A DNA stretch of 64,000 bases from Anas platyrhynchos (Eukaryota > Chordata > Aves > Anseriformes > Anatidae), in contig NC_092604.1 in assembly GCF_047663525.1 (NCBI RefSeq), forward strand, positions 13,069,501 through 13,133,500, given 5' to 3'. The notes beneath the pieces were generated by a model. The model ran no database searches and was not told the DNA's origin. It saw nothing but the letters and a program-made list of their open reading frames with translations. A program made the translations under genes and the position numbers. This document shows, piece after piece, positions 47,091-57,412 of this stretch. How positions within the stretch are numbered: the stretch's first letter is position 1; each line of letters begins with the position of its first letter.

Positions 47091-47949
47091 TGCTGGCTCC
47101 TGTCTCTGTCAGGTGCCTGCGAGAAGCTGGGCCAAAAAGGATTTGTTCAAAGCCCCAGAGCGAATTGGTGGAGCAGATCTGGGACTCTGTGTGCCCCAAC
47201 CTTCATCTCCCTTAGCCACAAACCAGCTCCATCCCCCAGGCAGCAAGAGGGGATCCTGAGAGGAACATTGTCTCCTAAATACGAGGTCTTCCCCAGACTT
47301 TGGGGGAGTTTGCAAGTAACAAACCTTTGAAGCACTTCCTTGTGGTATCGGCACAGACCCAGCAGCTCTGGCACAAGATGCTCGCACTCCTGGTGCCGGG
47401 GCAGGCTCCTGCCTGCTCTGAATTTACGCCTGTGCCCACTGCCTTGATGCTGCGTGGAGCCTGCTCTGACTCTGCTCTTGCCCCAGCCCAGCTGAGGAAG
47501 CCTCGAGCTGCTTGGCCATCATTTTCTAGAAGCCTCTGGCCTAACCCTGAGCAAGCAGACTGGATCCTAGGGGATCGCCGGAGAGCAGCAGACAGGATCC
47601 TGTGGGATCTGTGCAGACATATTGCCTGAGCAGCTTGTGCAGCTCCCCCCCTTTGCAGCCAGCCATGTATAACACAGGAACTGAGTGTGAAACAGCTTCC
47701 CCGCAGACCCCATTAGCCCGAGCTGCCAACTGCAGACATAAGGCTGGGCCACGCAGCCCGGGAGAGATGCTTGAGCCACTACGGGCGCCTCGTGGAGCTG
47801 GCAGGGCAGGAGGGAGCGCGGGCAGGGAGCAGGCGGTGGCTCTGGGGCCGGGACGAGCCCTGTGCTCCCAGCAAACCCCCACTGCCCGGCCCGAGGGGCA
47901 GGTGGGATGGGGGCGTCCTTCTGGCTCCGGGGCCGGGGGGCTTCTCTGC
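47091..47949. other. noncoding stretch, nothing recognised
   Basis: Mixed to GC-rich with short chance frames. No RNA or gene was recognised. Confidence 0.4.
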
Positions 47950-48125
47950 CCTAATTTCCTCCCAGATGAATTTCTCCCGTGCCTCTAATTAAGCTTCCCC
48001 TTTGGCTTAGCGATGTGGACAGTCTGAGCGTTTGTAAATTACCCTGTCCAGCAGACGGGCTTTGTCCAGCTCTCAGACCTCTAATTATTCCGCGGGGCCC
48101 CTCGAGACGGGAGATCTGCTGCAGA
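47950..48125. promoter_or_regulatory. island with repeated CTAATT words, candidate CNE
   Basis: CCTAATTTCC near 47950, CTCTAATTAAGC near 47984, TTGTAAATTACCC near 48032 and CTCTAATTATTCC near 48079 occur at roughly 40-50-bp intervals in otherwise GC-rich DNA. Such regular homeodomain-type spacing inside GC-rich sequence is enhancer-like. Confidence 0.35.
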
Positions 48126-48660
48126 CAGCCCGAGCCGAGCACGTCAGGTGCGACAGGCCCTGCTTGGACAGCAGCCCTGGGACACGTGGCTGCTACCACC
48201 CGGCACAAAGAGCTGCGAGCCTGCACCGGGCAGAGCTCTGTGCTTGCACACGGAGAAGGAGAAGCTCTTCCCTCTGCTTGGGCCAGCTCAGGTCAGTGCC
48301 TCCCGTGCCGCACACGCTGGTGCGTGCCGTGGCGAGGGCTGGGCACGGGGTCCTGCTCACTGCAGGTCTCCACACCGCGTGCTGTCAGCTCCGACCTGTT
48401 CCTTTCTCCTCGCCACAGGCAGCACCGTGACGCTCTGCTCCCAGAACTGGGCGGCTGTCCCTCCGTCCCTGCTGCAGGGGGTGGGTGGTGGTCGGAGAGC
48501 ACCAGGACTGATGGCTCAGCCCAAAATCCCGACGGCTCCCAGCTCTCCTTCCAGCAGCTCCCTGGCTGGCGGGGCTGCAGCCTGCGGTGCTCTGCCTGGG
48601 GCGCGTGTAGAGGCAGCTACTGGAGGCAGCGAAGGAGATTCGGGCTGTCATTTGAGAGAC
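48126..48660. other. GC-rich noncoding stretch
   Basis: Stop-poor frames cover this stretch on the plus strand in three registers (up to 293 codons, 47979-48860), which argues for composition rather than coding. No domain was recognised. Confidence 0.45.
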
Positions 48661-48965
48661 ACCTACCTCGAGCCCTTCGTGCGCTCTGCAGCTCGCCGCT
48701 CAGCGCAGCCTCGCGTGTGCATCAGCGTGCGGATGTTCACAGGCAGCGCCTGGGGAACGCGGCCGCGCTGGGCTCCGCTTCCTCGCGCACAAACCCGCGG
48801 CCGCAGCGCCGCTCTCGCACACGGCTGCGCGGGGTGAGCAGCACGGCGAGGCTGGGGTAGCTCCGGGCTGGGACCACGGGGCAGCAGCACCAGCACCGCC
48901 AGCAGCTCCTCGCCTCGCCTCGCCTCCGGGGCAGGGCAGCTGCCGCCCGCTCGCTCCGTGCGCAA
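48661..48965 (+). promoter_or_regulatory. CpG island with two NotI sites and a splice-donor-like site
   Basis: CpG dinucleotides are dense over 300 bp. GCGGCCGC occurs at 48759-48766 and 48797-48804. CGCGGG|GTGAGC places a strong donor-like GT at 48834, and (CTCGC)n lies at 48909-48924. No TATA box is obvious. This could be an alternative promoter with a noncoding first exon, or an orphan CpG island paired with the AT-rich island to its right. The strand is inferred only from the donor-like site. Confidence 0.45.
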
Positions 48966-49450
48966 AGATTAAAAAAGGCAAAAACGCACCTCTCCGAGCT
49001 AGCGGCTTTGTCTAAGTCTTGAATGATTTTCTGTCACTAGGTATCAAACTGTAGTTGAAAGGATTTCCCGTTGACATTTAGCAGTATTAAATTACAAAAT
49101 AACCACAAGTCAGCCACTCAGTATGATATAAACAGTGGGATTTGACAGAGCTTTTTCTGGCCTTGGGGACCAATTTACTCATTTTTACAGTCCCAACTCC
49201 AGTCATCCGCTGGTAATGCACAGCGCCTTTTGGACACCATCTATTTGGAATTAGAGACACATATGGCAGAGTGTAATTACCTATTTATTCTGCTGCTGAA
49301 TCAGCAAACTGAGGCTAGTTAACATTACAGCTCATAAGCCCCTTTCATAAACATGGGTCAGTGCTGGAACCGGGCAAAATTAATGCAAAAGAAAGAAAGA
49401 ATTCCTATCGGAAGGGGAGCCAAAAACATCAGATGATTTAACAGGGAAAA
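48966..49450. promoter_or_regulatory. long AT-rich island beside the CpG island, strong candidate CNE
   Basis: Nearly 490 bp of low-GC DNA starting exactly where the CpG island ends. It contains TATTAAATTACAAAATAACC near 49085, GGGACCAATTTACTC near 49167, GTGTAATTACCTATTTATTC near 49272, CTAGTTAACATTAC near 49315 and CATTTTTAC near 49181. Stops interrupt all frames over most of its length. The sharp compositional boundary on both sides makes it one of the best regulatory candidates. Confidence 0.42.
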
Positions 49451-50400
49451 AATTGACTCTCAGTGCTTTCCGCAAGGAAGAAATGCGAGGAACCCCAGCC
49501 AGGCTTCTGGGAGGAGGGGCTGGGACCATCCCGTTCCCACTGGTGCGAACCGGGAGCCGTGGAAGTGCCCTGCTGAAGGTCTGAAACCAACCAGGGGAAA
49601 TCGGGCACGCCGGTCGGAGCAGCAGCCGGGTCCTGTGCCGGCTGCTGGGGCCGTGCTGTGAGTTGTGCTCATTTGCAGCATGAGTGGATTCAGCCTTGGG
49701 GCCGGGAGCTGTGTGCGCCCCAGCACTCCGCATGCCCCGTGTTTGGGTCGCGCCCATCGTGCCCTCAGCGTTCCCTGCTGACCAGACGGCCCAGCAGCCG
49801 CAGCAGCCCTGGGGAAGCTGCTGGTCCTGCCCGCCCGGCTGCTCCAGAAAGCCAAGGAGCTGTGTCCAGCCCTGGGAACCTGCCCCTCGGTGGCTGCATG
49901 GACTGCGTGTCCCCACCCCAGCGCTGAGTTTCTGTGGCCCAAGCAGGATTCAGCTCAGCCGGGAAGGAGGCAGCTCCCCTCTGTCCCCATGTGTAGCAAA
50001 GAGGCAAAATAACCACAGGAACCTGAACTGCCGGCAGAAAAGCCAGGGACTGTTCAGGAAGAGACTGGCTAAGGCTGAGGAACACGTTTCTCCTCCCCCT
50101 GACCTACAAGGCGTTGTGGTGATTATGACACATCGCTGCCAGGACCCAGTAGAGGTGGTTTCCCCATGGGATGGGGTGAGCTGTGGGGCTCCGTGGTGGT
50201 TTGAACCCAGCCAGGAGAGGCGCCGGCTGTCCTGCTCTCTGCCTGCAGCCGCTCCTTGCACCTCTTTCACGGGGAGGTCTGAGTGGGTCTTGGTTTGGAA
50301 AGCACTCAGGAGCCCACGAGAAGCAGGCACAGTGCTCAGCACCAGGAAGGGTGCTGCTGGGAGGCATGGTGGCAGTCAGGGGCAGGCATCGAGTCCAGCC
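49451..50400. other. GC-rich noncoding stretch, no gene recognised
   Basis: Long frames on both strands (291 codons plus, 49684-50559; 178 codons minus, 49380-49916) overlap each other. The plus frame continues through the tetranucleotide repeat, reading as Cys-Pro-Ser-Val repeats, so it is not a protein. Confidence 0.5.
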
Positions 50401-50448
50401 GTCTGTCCGTCCGTCTGTCCATCTGTCCGTCTGTCTGTCTGTCTGTCC
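50401..50448 (+). repeat. interrupted (GTCT/GTCC)12 tetranucleotide microsatellite
   Basis: Twelve consecutive 4-bp units, GTCT or GTCC with one ATCT, fill 48 bp. The right part is four pure GTCT units. It could vary in length between individuals. Confidence 0.9.
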
Positions 50449-51859
50449 CACGGCCGCCTGCGGGCCGGGCTGGGGGAGCAGCCCCACATCTCGAGGTGCA
50501 CCCTGCGCCCCTGCTCTTTTCATTCCTGCCCTTCAAAGGGCCGGGCAGCTCCTCCGTGAGGGTGTGCGGGGCGCTGGGATTTGAACTCATTAGCTTTGTG
50601 CAGCCTGCACCTGCATCTCACTTGTGTCTGCAGCCTGTGGGGAAATGGTTTTGTTTTCTTTCTCTTTTTAAGAGGGGAGGAGAGGGAAGAGAGAAAACAA
50701 CAAGTGCTCGGGAGGGCCAGCCGGGTTCGGGGCCAGGTGCTGCACAGTAGGAGCAACACAAAATGCCGTGGAGCTGGCTGGGGAACCCCCCGGGAACGTG
50801 ACCGAAATGCCCACGCCTTGCGCTGGGCTGGGGGCACAGAGCCCGGGGGTGGTGCACGAAGGCGCCGTACCCCTGGTACTCGTCCTGTCCTGTGTGCATT
50901 GGGCTCGGGGCAGCAGGGAAGTGACACCAAACTCCTGCCTTCCCACGCGTCCTCCCTGCAGGGGAGTGCAGGGAGCAGGAACCCATAAAGCTGGGCGGCA
51001 GGGCCGGTGTGGTCGCATTCTTGCCCCTGCTGCTATTCACTGTTAGAGGCATTTTTTCACTTGAAGAGTCAGCTTCCCCCTCCTTAAAACAGAGATGGAA
51101 ACTCGGAGCCTCGCAGGAGTATTCGCCCTACAGACAGTTTGTCTCATGTGAATTCACACGTACCTGCCTCTGCCCTCCAGCTCTGTGCCTTCTTTTCTCC
51201 GTGATTTCAGATAGACTCCCATAAATCGTGTTCCAGGCCTAAATTAAACAACTGCTTAGAAGTCAGATCCCATCTGTGGCATGCCCTGTGACCTGGCAGT
51301 CTTCCTTTCCATCACATAAAGCTGGCAGCGTCCCAGGGTCTCAGGGAAGTTCTGCAGAAGGATTGTCAGGCTCCTGGGATTTAGTTTAGATCAGTATTTC
51401 CATCCCTAAAACCTGTTTTCAAGGGGAGAGAAGAAAGGAGTTCAGCGCAGAGTTTTGAATTCACCGTGCAGAGTCCGTACGCTTACAAGGTAAAATATCG
51501 AGCAGACGATCTGTTTTATATCTGCGTTTGTTGGATCCCAGGAAGGGCTCTGGAACCCAGCACGAGGAGCCCTGTGTTTCCCACACTTGCTGTTCCTTGG
51601 CTTTGTGCTCTTCCTCCCCAGCGTCCTGCCCGTGCAGGAGCTGTCGCTACCTGCTCCTTGGCAGGGGCAGGGCAGCTGCTGCAGTTTGCAGGTCTGCTGC
51701 GAGGGGTCCCATTTTCATCTCACGTGAGCATTTTGGCTTAATTTAATTAACTTCACAGCGCCTGAGCACTGCACCAAATGTACCTGCTGGATGCACGGGA
51801 ACGAGAATAACAGCGGGGAGTTGTTACAAAAGCTGCAGAAGTTGTGAACGGAGAACGGA
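50449..51859. other. noncoding stretch, nothing recognised apart from a weak SINE hint
   Basis: Mixed composition. At 51076-51117 a phrase with AAAACAGAGATGGAAACT and CGGAGCCTCGCAGG weakly resembles reversed MIR text (TTTACAGATGGGGAAACTGAGGC). It is too short to call. Chance frames up to 155 codons. Confidence 0.4.
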
Positions 51860-51890
51860 GGGTTCAGGGCTGAGGGCTGAGGGCTGCGGG
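51860..51890 (+). repeat. G-tract heptamer repeat, predicted G-quadruplex
   Basis: Five GGG tracts start at 51860, 51867, 51874, 51881 and 51888, exactly seven bases apart, with four-base loops (TTCA, CTGA, CTGA, CTGC). This fits the standard intramolecular quadruplex pattern on the plus strand. Confidence 0.75.
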
Positions 51891-52779
51891 CTCTGGCCCT
51901 GAGCAGGCAGGAAGCGAGCACACGGCCGGGGTGCCAGCGGCGTCCCCAGGGAGCGCAATGGGGCTGGGAGCCGCTCCAGGGCTTTTCCATGGGAATTCGG
52001 CAGGACCTATTTTCTGATGGAGCTGGCAGGACACGCAGCAAGCCAAGGAGTTCACTCCAGAGCATGGTGATTTTTAATAAAGTCACAATTGCTGCTCTGT
52101 GCTAAATGACTCATTTTGAAGTCAGCCCCTCATAAAACAACCCGTTCTCAGAGGCTGCTTCCTTCTGTACGTGTTTCACCAGCGCAGCGTACTTTTATGG
52201 TGTAAATGCTGCCTCGGCTGACGGTGCTGCCCAGCAGTTTCTGCTTGTTCTCACAGGTTTCTCAGCGGCACAACCCCGTGCACAGCACAGCAGGAGGGGG
52301 GCCGCAGGATTTCACATCCAGCCCCCGTCGGTGTGAGCTGCAGTCACGGTGATGGGGCACCGGGGTGTCTGCCAAATGACACGAAATTGTTTCACTGGCC
52401 GGCGAGTGAGCAGGAGAGGAGCTGGAGGGGTGGGGGTGACAGATGGACGCGGTGAATGCAGGGGTCCTGCGTCGTTAGGGAGCCGGGCTCACAGCGTGCA
52501 GAAAACCAGAGAGGGCTCTGATCCATCAACCCCTTTGTTCCCAGGCACTAATCTTCCCAAACCCACCGAGCTGTTGACGTGCAGGACGATTTGGTTTACT
52601 CGCTTTTGTTTATTTGCTTTTTGAGGACGTGTGGGCCAAAACCATGTCTGAGAACATGGCACGCCTCTCGTTACTCGCCTGCAGATCACAGCCCTGTAAA
52701 ACAGCTTTTTGCTCAAACACACAGTGTGAGCATTTGTAACCTGAACGCAAACTGCCAAACACACGTTCGCAGAACTCTG
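51891..52779. other. noncoding stretch, nothing recognised
   Basis: Mixed composition. TTTTTAATAAAG near 52070 resembles a polyadenylation signal, but no transcript evidence exists here. Confidence 0.4.
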
Positions 52780-52875
52780 GTATTTTTATTTAATATGTAT
52801 ATATTTTCTTTTACAATTTGGACCTAATGAAAACCATGTGGATCGCGCTGAGTAAAAGGCATAATAGGAGTTTGT
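52780..52875. promoter_or_regulatory. short AT-rich island, candidate CNE
   Basis: TTTATTTAATATGTATATAT near 52787-52806 is followed by ACAATTTGG and CATAATAGG. A GC-rich, CpG-bearing stretch follows immediately. Confidence 0.25.
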
Positions 52876-54599
52876 GACGGCTGCGCCGGTTCCCGCTGGG
52901 TATTACCGGCCGGGCGCGTTCTCGTGCTGGCTCGTGGCTCCAGATACTGCACAAGAGCTCGAGTACGTTCCCCGGCCCCGTCCAAACCTGCACGCTGCGG
53001 TTTTCAAAACGCTGTTGTCTTGGCAACCTTCCAGCCCCTTTCTGGGCATTCAGACCTCAGCTGAAACGAGCGGAGCACGAGCAGAGTGTTTTCCCAGGCC
53101 TCTCGCACAGCACCTGACCATGAGCCTGGTGCTCTCCCTGACGCTTGGGTCTCATCTCTTTGCTCTCATTTCTGACAAACGGTGACACCGCTGTGGTGCC
53201 TCCGTTTCCTTCCTGCCTCTCTCTGCCCAGCGCCTGAACCAGGGGCACCGCCACGCTTGTGCTCTGTGGTTGCTCGCAGCAGAGGACAGAGATGCTCGGC
53301 GGGCTCCCCGGGAGCTGAGTCAGCACCACCAGCTTCCTGAGCGGGCACAGAGCAGGGCTGCTGCCTCAGAAATGCCACCAAAACCCTGCTTCTGCAGAAA
53401 ACCGCTCTAGAAAATGTAAATCCGAGTGAGTGCCGTCAAAACAGACAGAGAAAAACGTGAATTTAAACAAAGCCGTCCACCTCCTGCCTCCCCACAGAGG
53501 AAAGCTGCTGCCTCTGCCCTGGCAGAGTGTTCTACCAAGCTCAAACGAAACTGTTTGTACAACATCCCTTTGTCTCTCTTGGAATGCGACCAACGATTAC
53601 AAGCTTTTAAAGAGAGCTTCTTGCTTGTCCAGGCCCACAGGGAGTAGCTGGTGTAAATACCAGACGGGCCTGCAGTGTCTCTGGCACTGCTGCTCCTCGC
53701 GGCACAACCTGGGCAAGGTGCGGCGCTGCCCGCGGCCGCGGGAGCCTGCGCTCTGCTCCCCGCGAAGGAACACGATGATAAAGTGAGCAACAGCTGACAG
53801 GGCCGGAGCTGGTATGCGCAGCCCAGCGGACGTGACGCTCCAATTTTAGAAAACTACAACTGGGGAGACTTGCTGGACCTTGCCGCTGTTTTCCATACAG
53901 GGAGCCTCGGGACAGCAACATCTTATCTGCCCGGCCTCGCGCAGCATTAACAGCCCCTCGCCCAGGCAGCTGCTGGTTAACAATTAATACCTTTGGAGCA
54001 TGCACCTAGCTAAGGAAAAACGTTGGGGATTTGCAACATGCAGCCGGGCCACACGAACACATTCTTGTTTTTCCAAGGTGAACGGCTGTGCCACGTCAGC
54101 CCCGAAAGCCACACTTCTCCTTTGCGTTCAGTCCTCCAGTCCTGCCCCTTCCATCTCCGGCTGTGTGCGAGCGGCCGTGCTGCAGCCCCGCAGATCCACG
54201 GCCCTGATACCCACCTGCCCCCCTCCCACACAGCCCTGCCCTTCTGCCCCGTTTGCCTCGTGCCTTCGAAGCTATTCGAAAACATCTTCTCACCTTTCCT
54301 AAGCGGTATGTGTAACCGTTCTCTCTTCGCCCCCAGCGTCAAGTTCTGCTTTGAATTGTCAGCTCTGACACCAGCGATCTGGCCGAAGCCCAGCTTCCAC
54401 CCACCTCCTTCTCCACTGCTGTGGTTTGTAAGGGAGGGCGCTGGGGGCTGCTGCGTGTGCCCCAAAGGAAAGGCTTGTAGCTGCCTCGTGGCCAGCAGAA
54501 TTAGGAACCCGAGTGAGAGTACACGGGCTTCTGCTCTCTTCTGCTCCTCGGTAACCTTCTGGGTCTCTCTGGGCAGATTAAGGCTTTTGTGCTGTTTTC
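52876..54599. other. GC-rich noncoding stretch, no gene recognised
   Basis: CpG-rich locally at 52876-52990 and 53690-53770. It contains a NotI-bearing perfect palindrome, listed separately. The 196-codon frame at 54023-54613 and the 151-codon opposite-strand frame overlap and show no domain. Confidence 0.45.
53729..53742. repeat. 14-bp perfect GC palindrome containing a NotI site
   Basis: CCCGCGGCCGCGGG is its own reverse complement. It lies in a small CpG cluster (about 53718-53765). Confidence 0.8.
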
Positions 54600-54900
54600 A
54601 CCAAGGTCAGTGATCTGTTCCTTTGTATTCACTGTACTCCACTCAATTAGTTGAGGGCATTTAAGATGGATTTTTCATATTTGCATCGCAAATTCTAAAT
54701 GATCCATGAAAAGCAGCTGTTCAGAACTTCTGAATTCATTATCCCCAGTGTTTTGGAGTAAAGAAACTTTGCCAGCCGTTTGACTGGGGCCCTGAGTAGT
54801 CAGTATGATGGGAAACTGTCAGTTGTTTTTAGCTTGCATTGAGGAAATAACGTGATGGTATGGCATCTGTTTTCCATTTTCCATTCACTGCAACTCGTCT
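54600..54900. promoter_or_regulatory. AT-rich island, candidate CNE
   Basis: CACTCAATTAGTTGAGGGC near 54641 contains a near-palindromic CTCAATTAGTTGAG. CATATTTGCATCGC near 54677 holds an octamer-like ATTTGCAT. CTAAATGATCC near 54694 and CTGAATTCATTATCC near 54730 follow. There is no frame of interest. Confidence 0.35.
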
Positions 54901-55140
54901 TTATCTGACTTGCTGTTTCCTAGAGGCTGCTCCAGCAGAGCAGCAGTCAGGGCCTGTGCAGAGGCACCCCGAGGACTTGCAGTGTTGGCATGGCCCTACA
55001 CAGCGGTGTTAGATACAACGTGCCTCCTCTCTTCTCTTCCCTTGAAGAGAACGTGCTTTAGATTTGGGCTGGAATTTGTGACTTTGTGCAGAATCTTTTC
55101 CTCCTTCCTGCTTTAGAATGGAAAGCTGACCTTCTGGGGC
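54901..55140. other. noncoding stretch, nothing recognised
   Basis: Mixed composition with no recognisable gene. It grades into the SINE fragment at right. Confidence 0.35.
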
Positions 55141-55240
55141 CTCATTTCTTCTTGCCACTGACTTGCTGTGTGACCCTGGGCAAACGATCTCCCACTGCAG
55201 TGTCTCTGAGCTGCTGCCTGCAAAACGGGAATAACAAAGG
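55141..55240 (+). mobile_element. MIR-type SINE fragment (core region)
   Basis: CTTGCCACTGACTTGCTGTG, then TGACCCTGGGCAAACGATCTC, closely follow the MIR core. The ATCTC, TCTCTGAGCTGCTGCC and GCAAAACGGGAATAACAA parts then match the CTCTGTGCCTCAGTTTCC and TGTAAAATGGGGATAATA blocks in order. The tRNA-related left part and the 3' end are not recognisable. A MIR-type element is expected in amniotes generally and is sparse in birds. Confidence 0.85.
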
Positions 55241-56559
55241 GAGGAGGCTTCTGTTAGCTCCCCACACTCAACGGACACACCGCCAGAAAACAAGAAGTGA
55301 TCTTCCTTCTGGCCCCTCCAAAACCTGGGTGAGTAAGGAATGTTCACATACGGGAAGTACTCTGGGTGAAGTAGAAACAGCAGACAAAAATCACAGAGCT
55401 CTTTTCCTGCTCCTGACCATCACCTTTACACAGCATTCCTGGGTAAAACTTCACTTCTTGTTTGCTGACTCTTTAGAAAGACCTAGGACTTGGACAAAAC
55501 AATACGCTGATGTGAATAAAGAATTAGAAAAAAAGCACTGTGTTTCACAACAGACCGTGATGCCATGGCATCAATACTATGAATAAGTTTAAAATTGGGA
55601 AAGTTTCAGCTCAAGGTTTTCAGGATTGCTTTCCAAGCCAAAAAGGAACTGCAAGAACAGCAGGGAAAATGCAGAGCATGGAGCATGCAGGTTCCTCTTC
55701 CCTAAACAAACAACCGTGGGCTTTAGGGTGAGTGCTTTGAGCTTTAATCATTTGGGGCTCACATTTCTTCTGGCTTGGAGGTCCGGCAGTTAGCAAAAGG
55801 AAAACTCATAATCTAACCTGAGTGGTATTTGCAGTATTAGCTCCCCTAGGTTTGCTTCATCGTTGGCAGGCTCAAATAGAGGGCCTCCATCGTGTTGCAA
55901 TGAGCCATGGCCGTGCTGTTTGCATTCCTTGCTTTCTGCGTCTGTTACCTTTTGTCATTTATTTATTTTTTCTCCAGGAGCCAGAACCAAGATTATTTCT
56001 CAGTGGCAGCCTCAGTGTTTTCCTGCCCAGTCACTGCACAGAGTGTGTTTCCAAGCTCGCTGGCTGTGCCTTTTCCCTGATCTCTAGCTCCTGCTTGTGC
56101 AACCCTCCCAAGTGTTATTGCTGAGCACCAACGTGTCCAGCACACCTCAGCACCTCTGGGGAGCCCAGCCTCCCCTCAATGCCCAGAACTCCAGGCGCAC
56201 AGTTTCGTACGGTCAGCTCAGAATTCAGCAAGAGACACCTTGCACAGACCCCACAAACCACACTCACAGGGCTCACATCGTCCCTTCTGCATTTTCCAGC
56301 CAGCCGATTTCTCGGTGGCCATTGCATTCATTCGTACAGAAACGAGGTGGCCGAGAGCCAGAGGCTTGTCTCGCTTTCTCCTCTCTTTCCTTCCTTCCTT
56401 TCTTTGGCTCGCCGGGTGTGACAACCCGAACACGGTTGTTTATTGCTTTTGTTTCCACATATAATCAGATCTCTTTCCCTGACATTATGCAGCTCAGCGC
56501 AAGCACTCCAGGTGGGATGAATCCAGTTCAGTGCCCTCCTCCCACCCTAGGCTGCTCCC
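55241..56559. other. noncoding stretch, nothing recognised
   Basis: Mixed composition. A CTTTCCTTCCTTCC pyrimidine run lies near 56385-56405. A 166-codon frame at 55086-55586 includes the SINE and so is not a gene. Confidence 0.45.
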
Positions 56560-56780
56560 ACCGCTAATGAACTGCAAACAACCATGTTCCTCATGTTCAA
56601 CCTTCACCCTGCCCGATGCATCCATAATCTAAATATAGGCCATAATTATTCCACTGGCGTCTGTAGACCCATTGACAGAACTGACAGTGGCAGAGGTCGG
56701 GAGACCCTTTGCACCTTTAATATATTCTCTTAACCAGTTCCCTGCCACTGATGGCTGCAGTCTCCCTAACATCCAGTAAA
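56560..56780. promoter_or_regulatory. AT-rich island, candidate CNE
   Basis: CCATAATCTAAATATAGGCC at 56621-56640 (CArG-like and ATTA-like words), CATAATTATTCCAC near 56640 and CTTTAATATATTC near 56715 lie between GC-richer flanks. There is no coding frame of interest. Confidence 0.35.
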
Positions 56781-56859
56781 TACCTGGGGTTTGTCCTTTG
56801 ACTGTTCCAAGCGCGTTTGTTCCTCAGTCCTTTCAGTCCCTGCACCTCCGCACTGCAGG

Positions 56860-57300
56860 CTGATTATTTTCTTCCCTCTAATTGGGACACTTCATTTGTT
56901 TATCTGGTTGTGCAATCAAAATGTGAACTCAGAATGCTCTTTTCAAGCCAACGACCTGCATCTCTCCCAGATGCAAATCCCAGTGCCTGAGAAAATGAGT
57001 GCAGGAATCGATCTCCTGGCCAGTGTGCTGTTTCCATGTTGGAATACCCTGGAAGCAGAGGCACTGACTTTCCATATTATTATTTTTATGGTTCTGTGGA
57101 ACAAACAGTTGAATGTGGTGCTGCGAGTGAATAGCGGGGGGAGAAGCTAATCTGTGCTGTAAGTAATTTGATCGCAAATCATTTAGAGAATGTAAATTAT
57201 AGGGGAGAGATGTCACTCCTGGCAGGAGGTCGCCTGTGTCACCTGTCAGGCAGTCCCCAGTGGCGATCATGAAAATTTCTTTGCGGGATTATTAATAAAT
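56860..57300. promoter_or_regulatory. AT-rich island ending at a MIR fragment, strong candidate CNE
   Basis: CTGATTATTTTC near 56860, CCCTCTAATTGGG near 56874, CATATTATTATTTTTATGG near 57073, AAGTAATTTGATCGC near 57161 and GGGATTATTAATAAATAAAC near 57285 span 440 bp. A 119-codon frame (56791-57150) overlaps but has no recognisable feature. The right edge is followed within a few bases by an old MIR, so the element may be partly SINE-derived. Confidence 0.38.
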
Positions 57301-57304
57301 AAAC

Positions 57305-57412
57305 ATAATGCTCTGCATTTCTGCAGCACCTTTCACTGGAGGGACAGAAAGCACTTTAACATTAAGAACTGCGCCGCGCCATTATTTTAACTTCCTTTCG
57401 TAATATTATTTT
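57305..57412 (-). mobile_element. MIR-type SINE fragment, amniote MIR 3' half
   Basis: On the plus strand, ATAATGCTCTGCATTTCTGC, AGCACCTTTCACTGGAG and CAGAAAGCACTTTAACATTAA match, in order, the reverse complement of the 3' half typical of bird and reptile MIR (words such as GCACCTTTCATC, AAAGCACTTTACAAACATTAA). TCGTAATATTATTTT at 57399-57413 fits the following ATTATTATCC part. The 5' half is not clear. Confidence 0.75.

Noticed and set aside
47979-48860. 293-codon plus-strand frame and a 229-codon frame in another register
   Set aside because: Two long frames on the same strand in different registers cannot both be coding. Composition is typical of translated CpG-rich DNA and nothing is recognisable.
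49684-50559. 291-codon plus-strand frame
   Set aside because: It includes the GTCT/GTCC microsatellite translated as Cys/Pro/Ser/Val repeats and has no domain.
51076-51117. Possible reversed MIR piece
   Set aside because: Only about 35 bases with several mismatches, and no adjoining MIR blocks, so not listed as an element.
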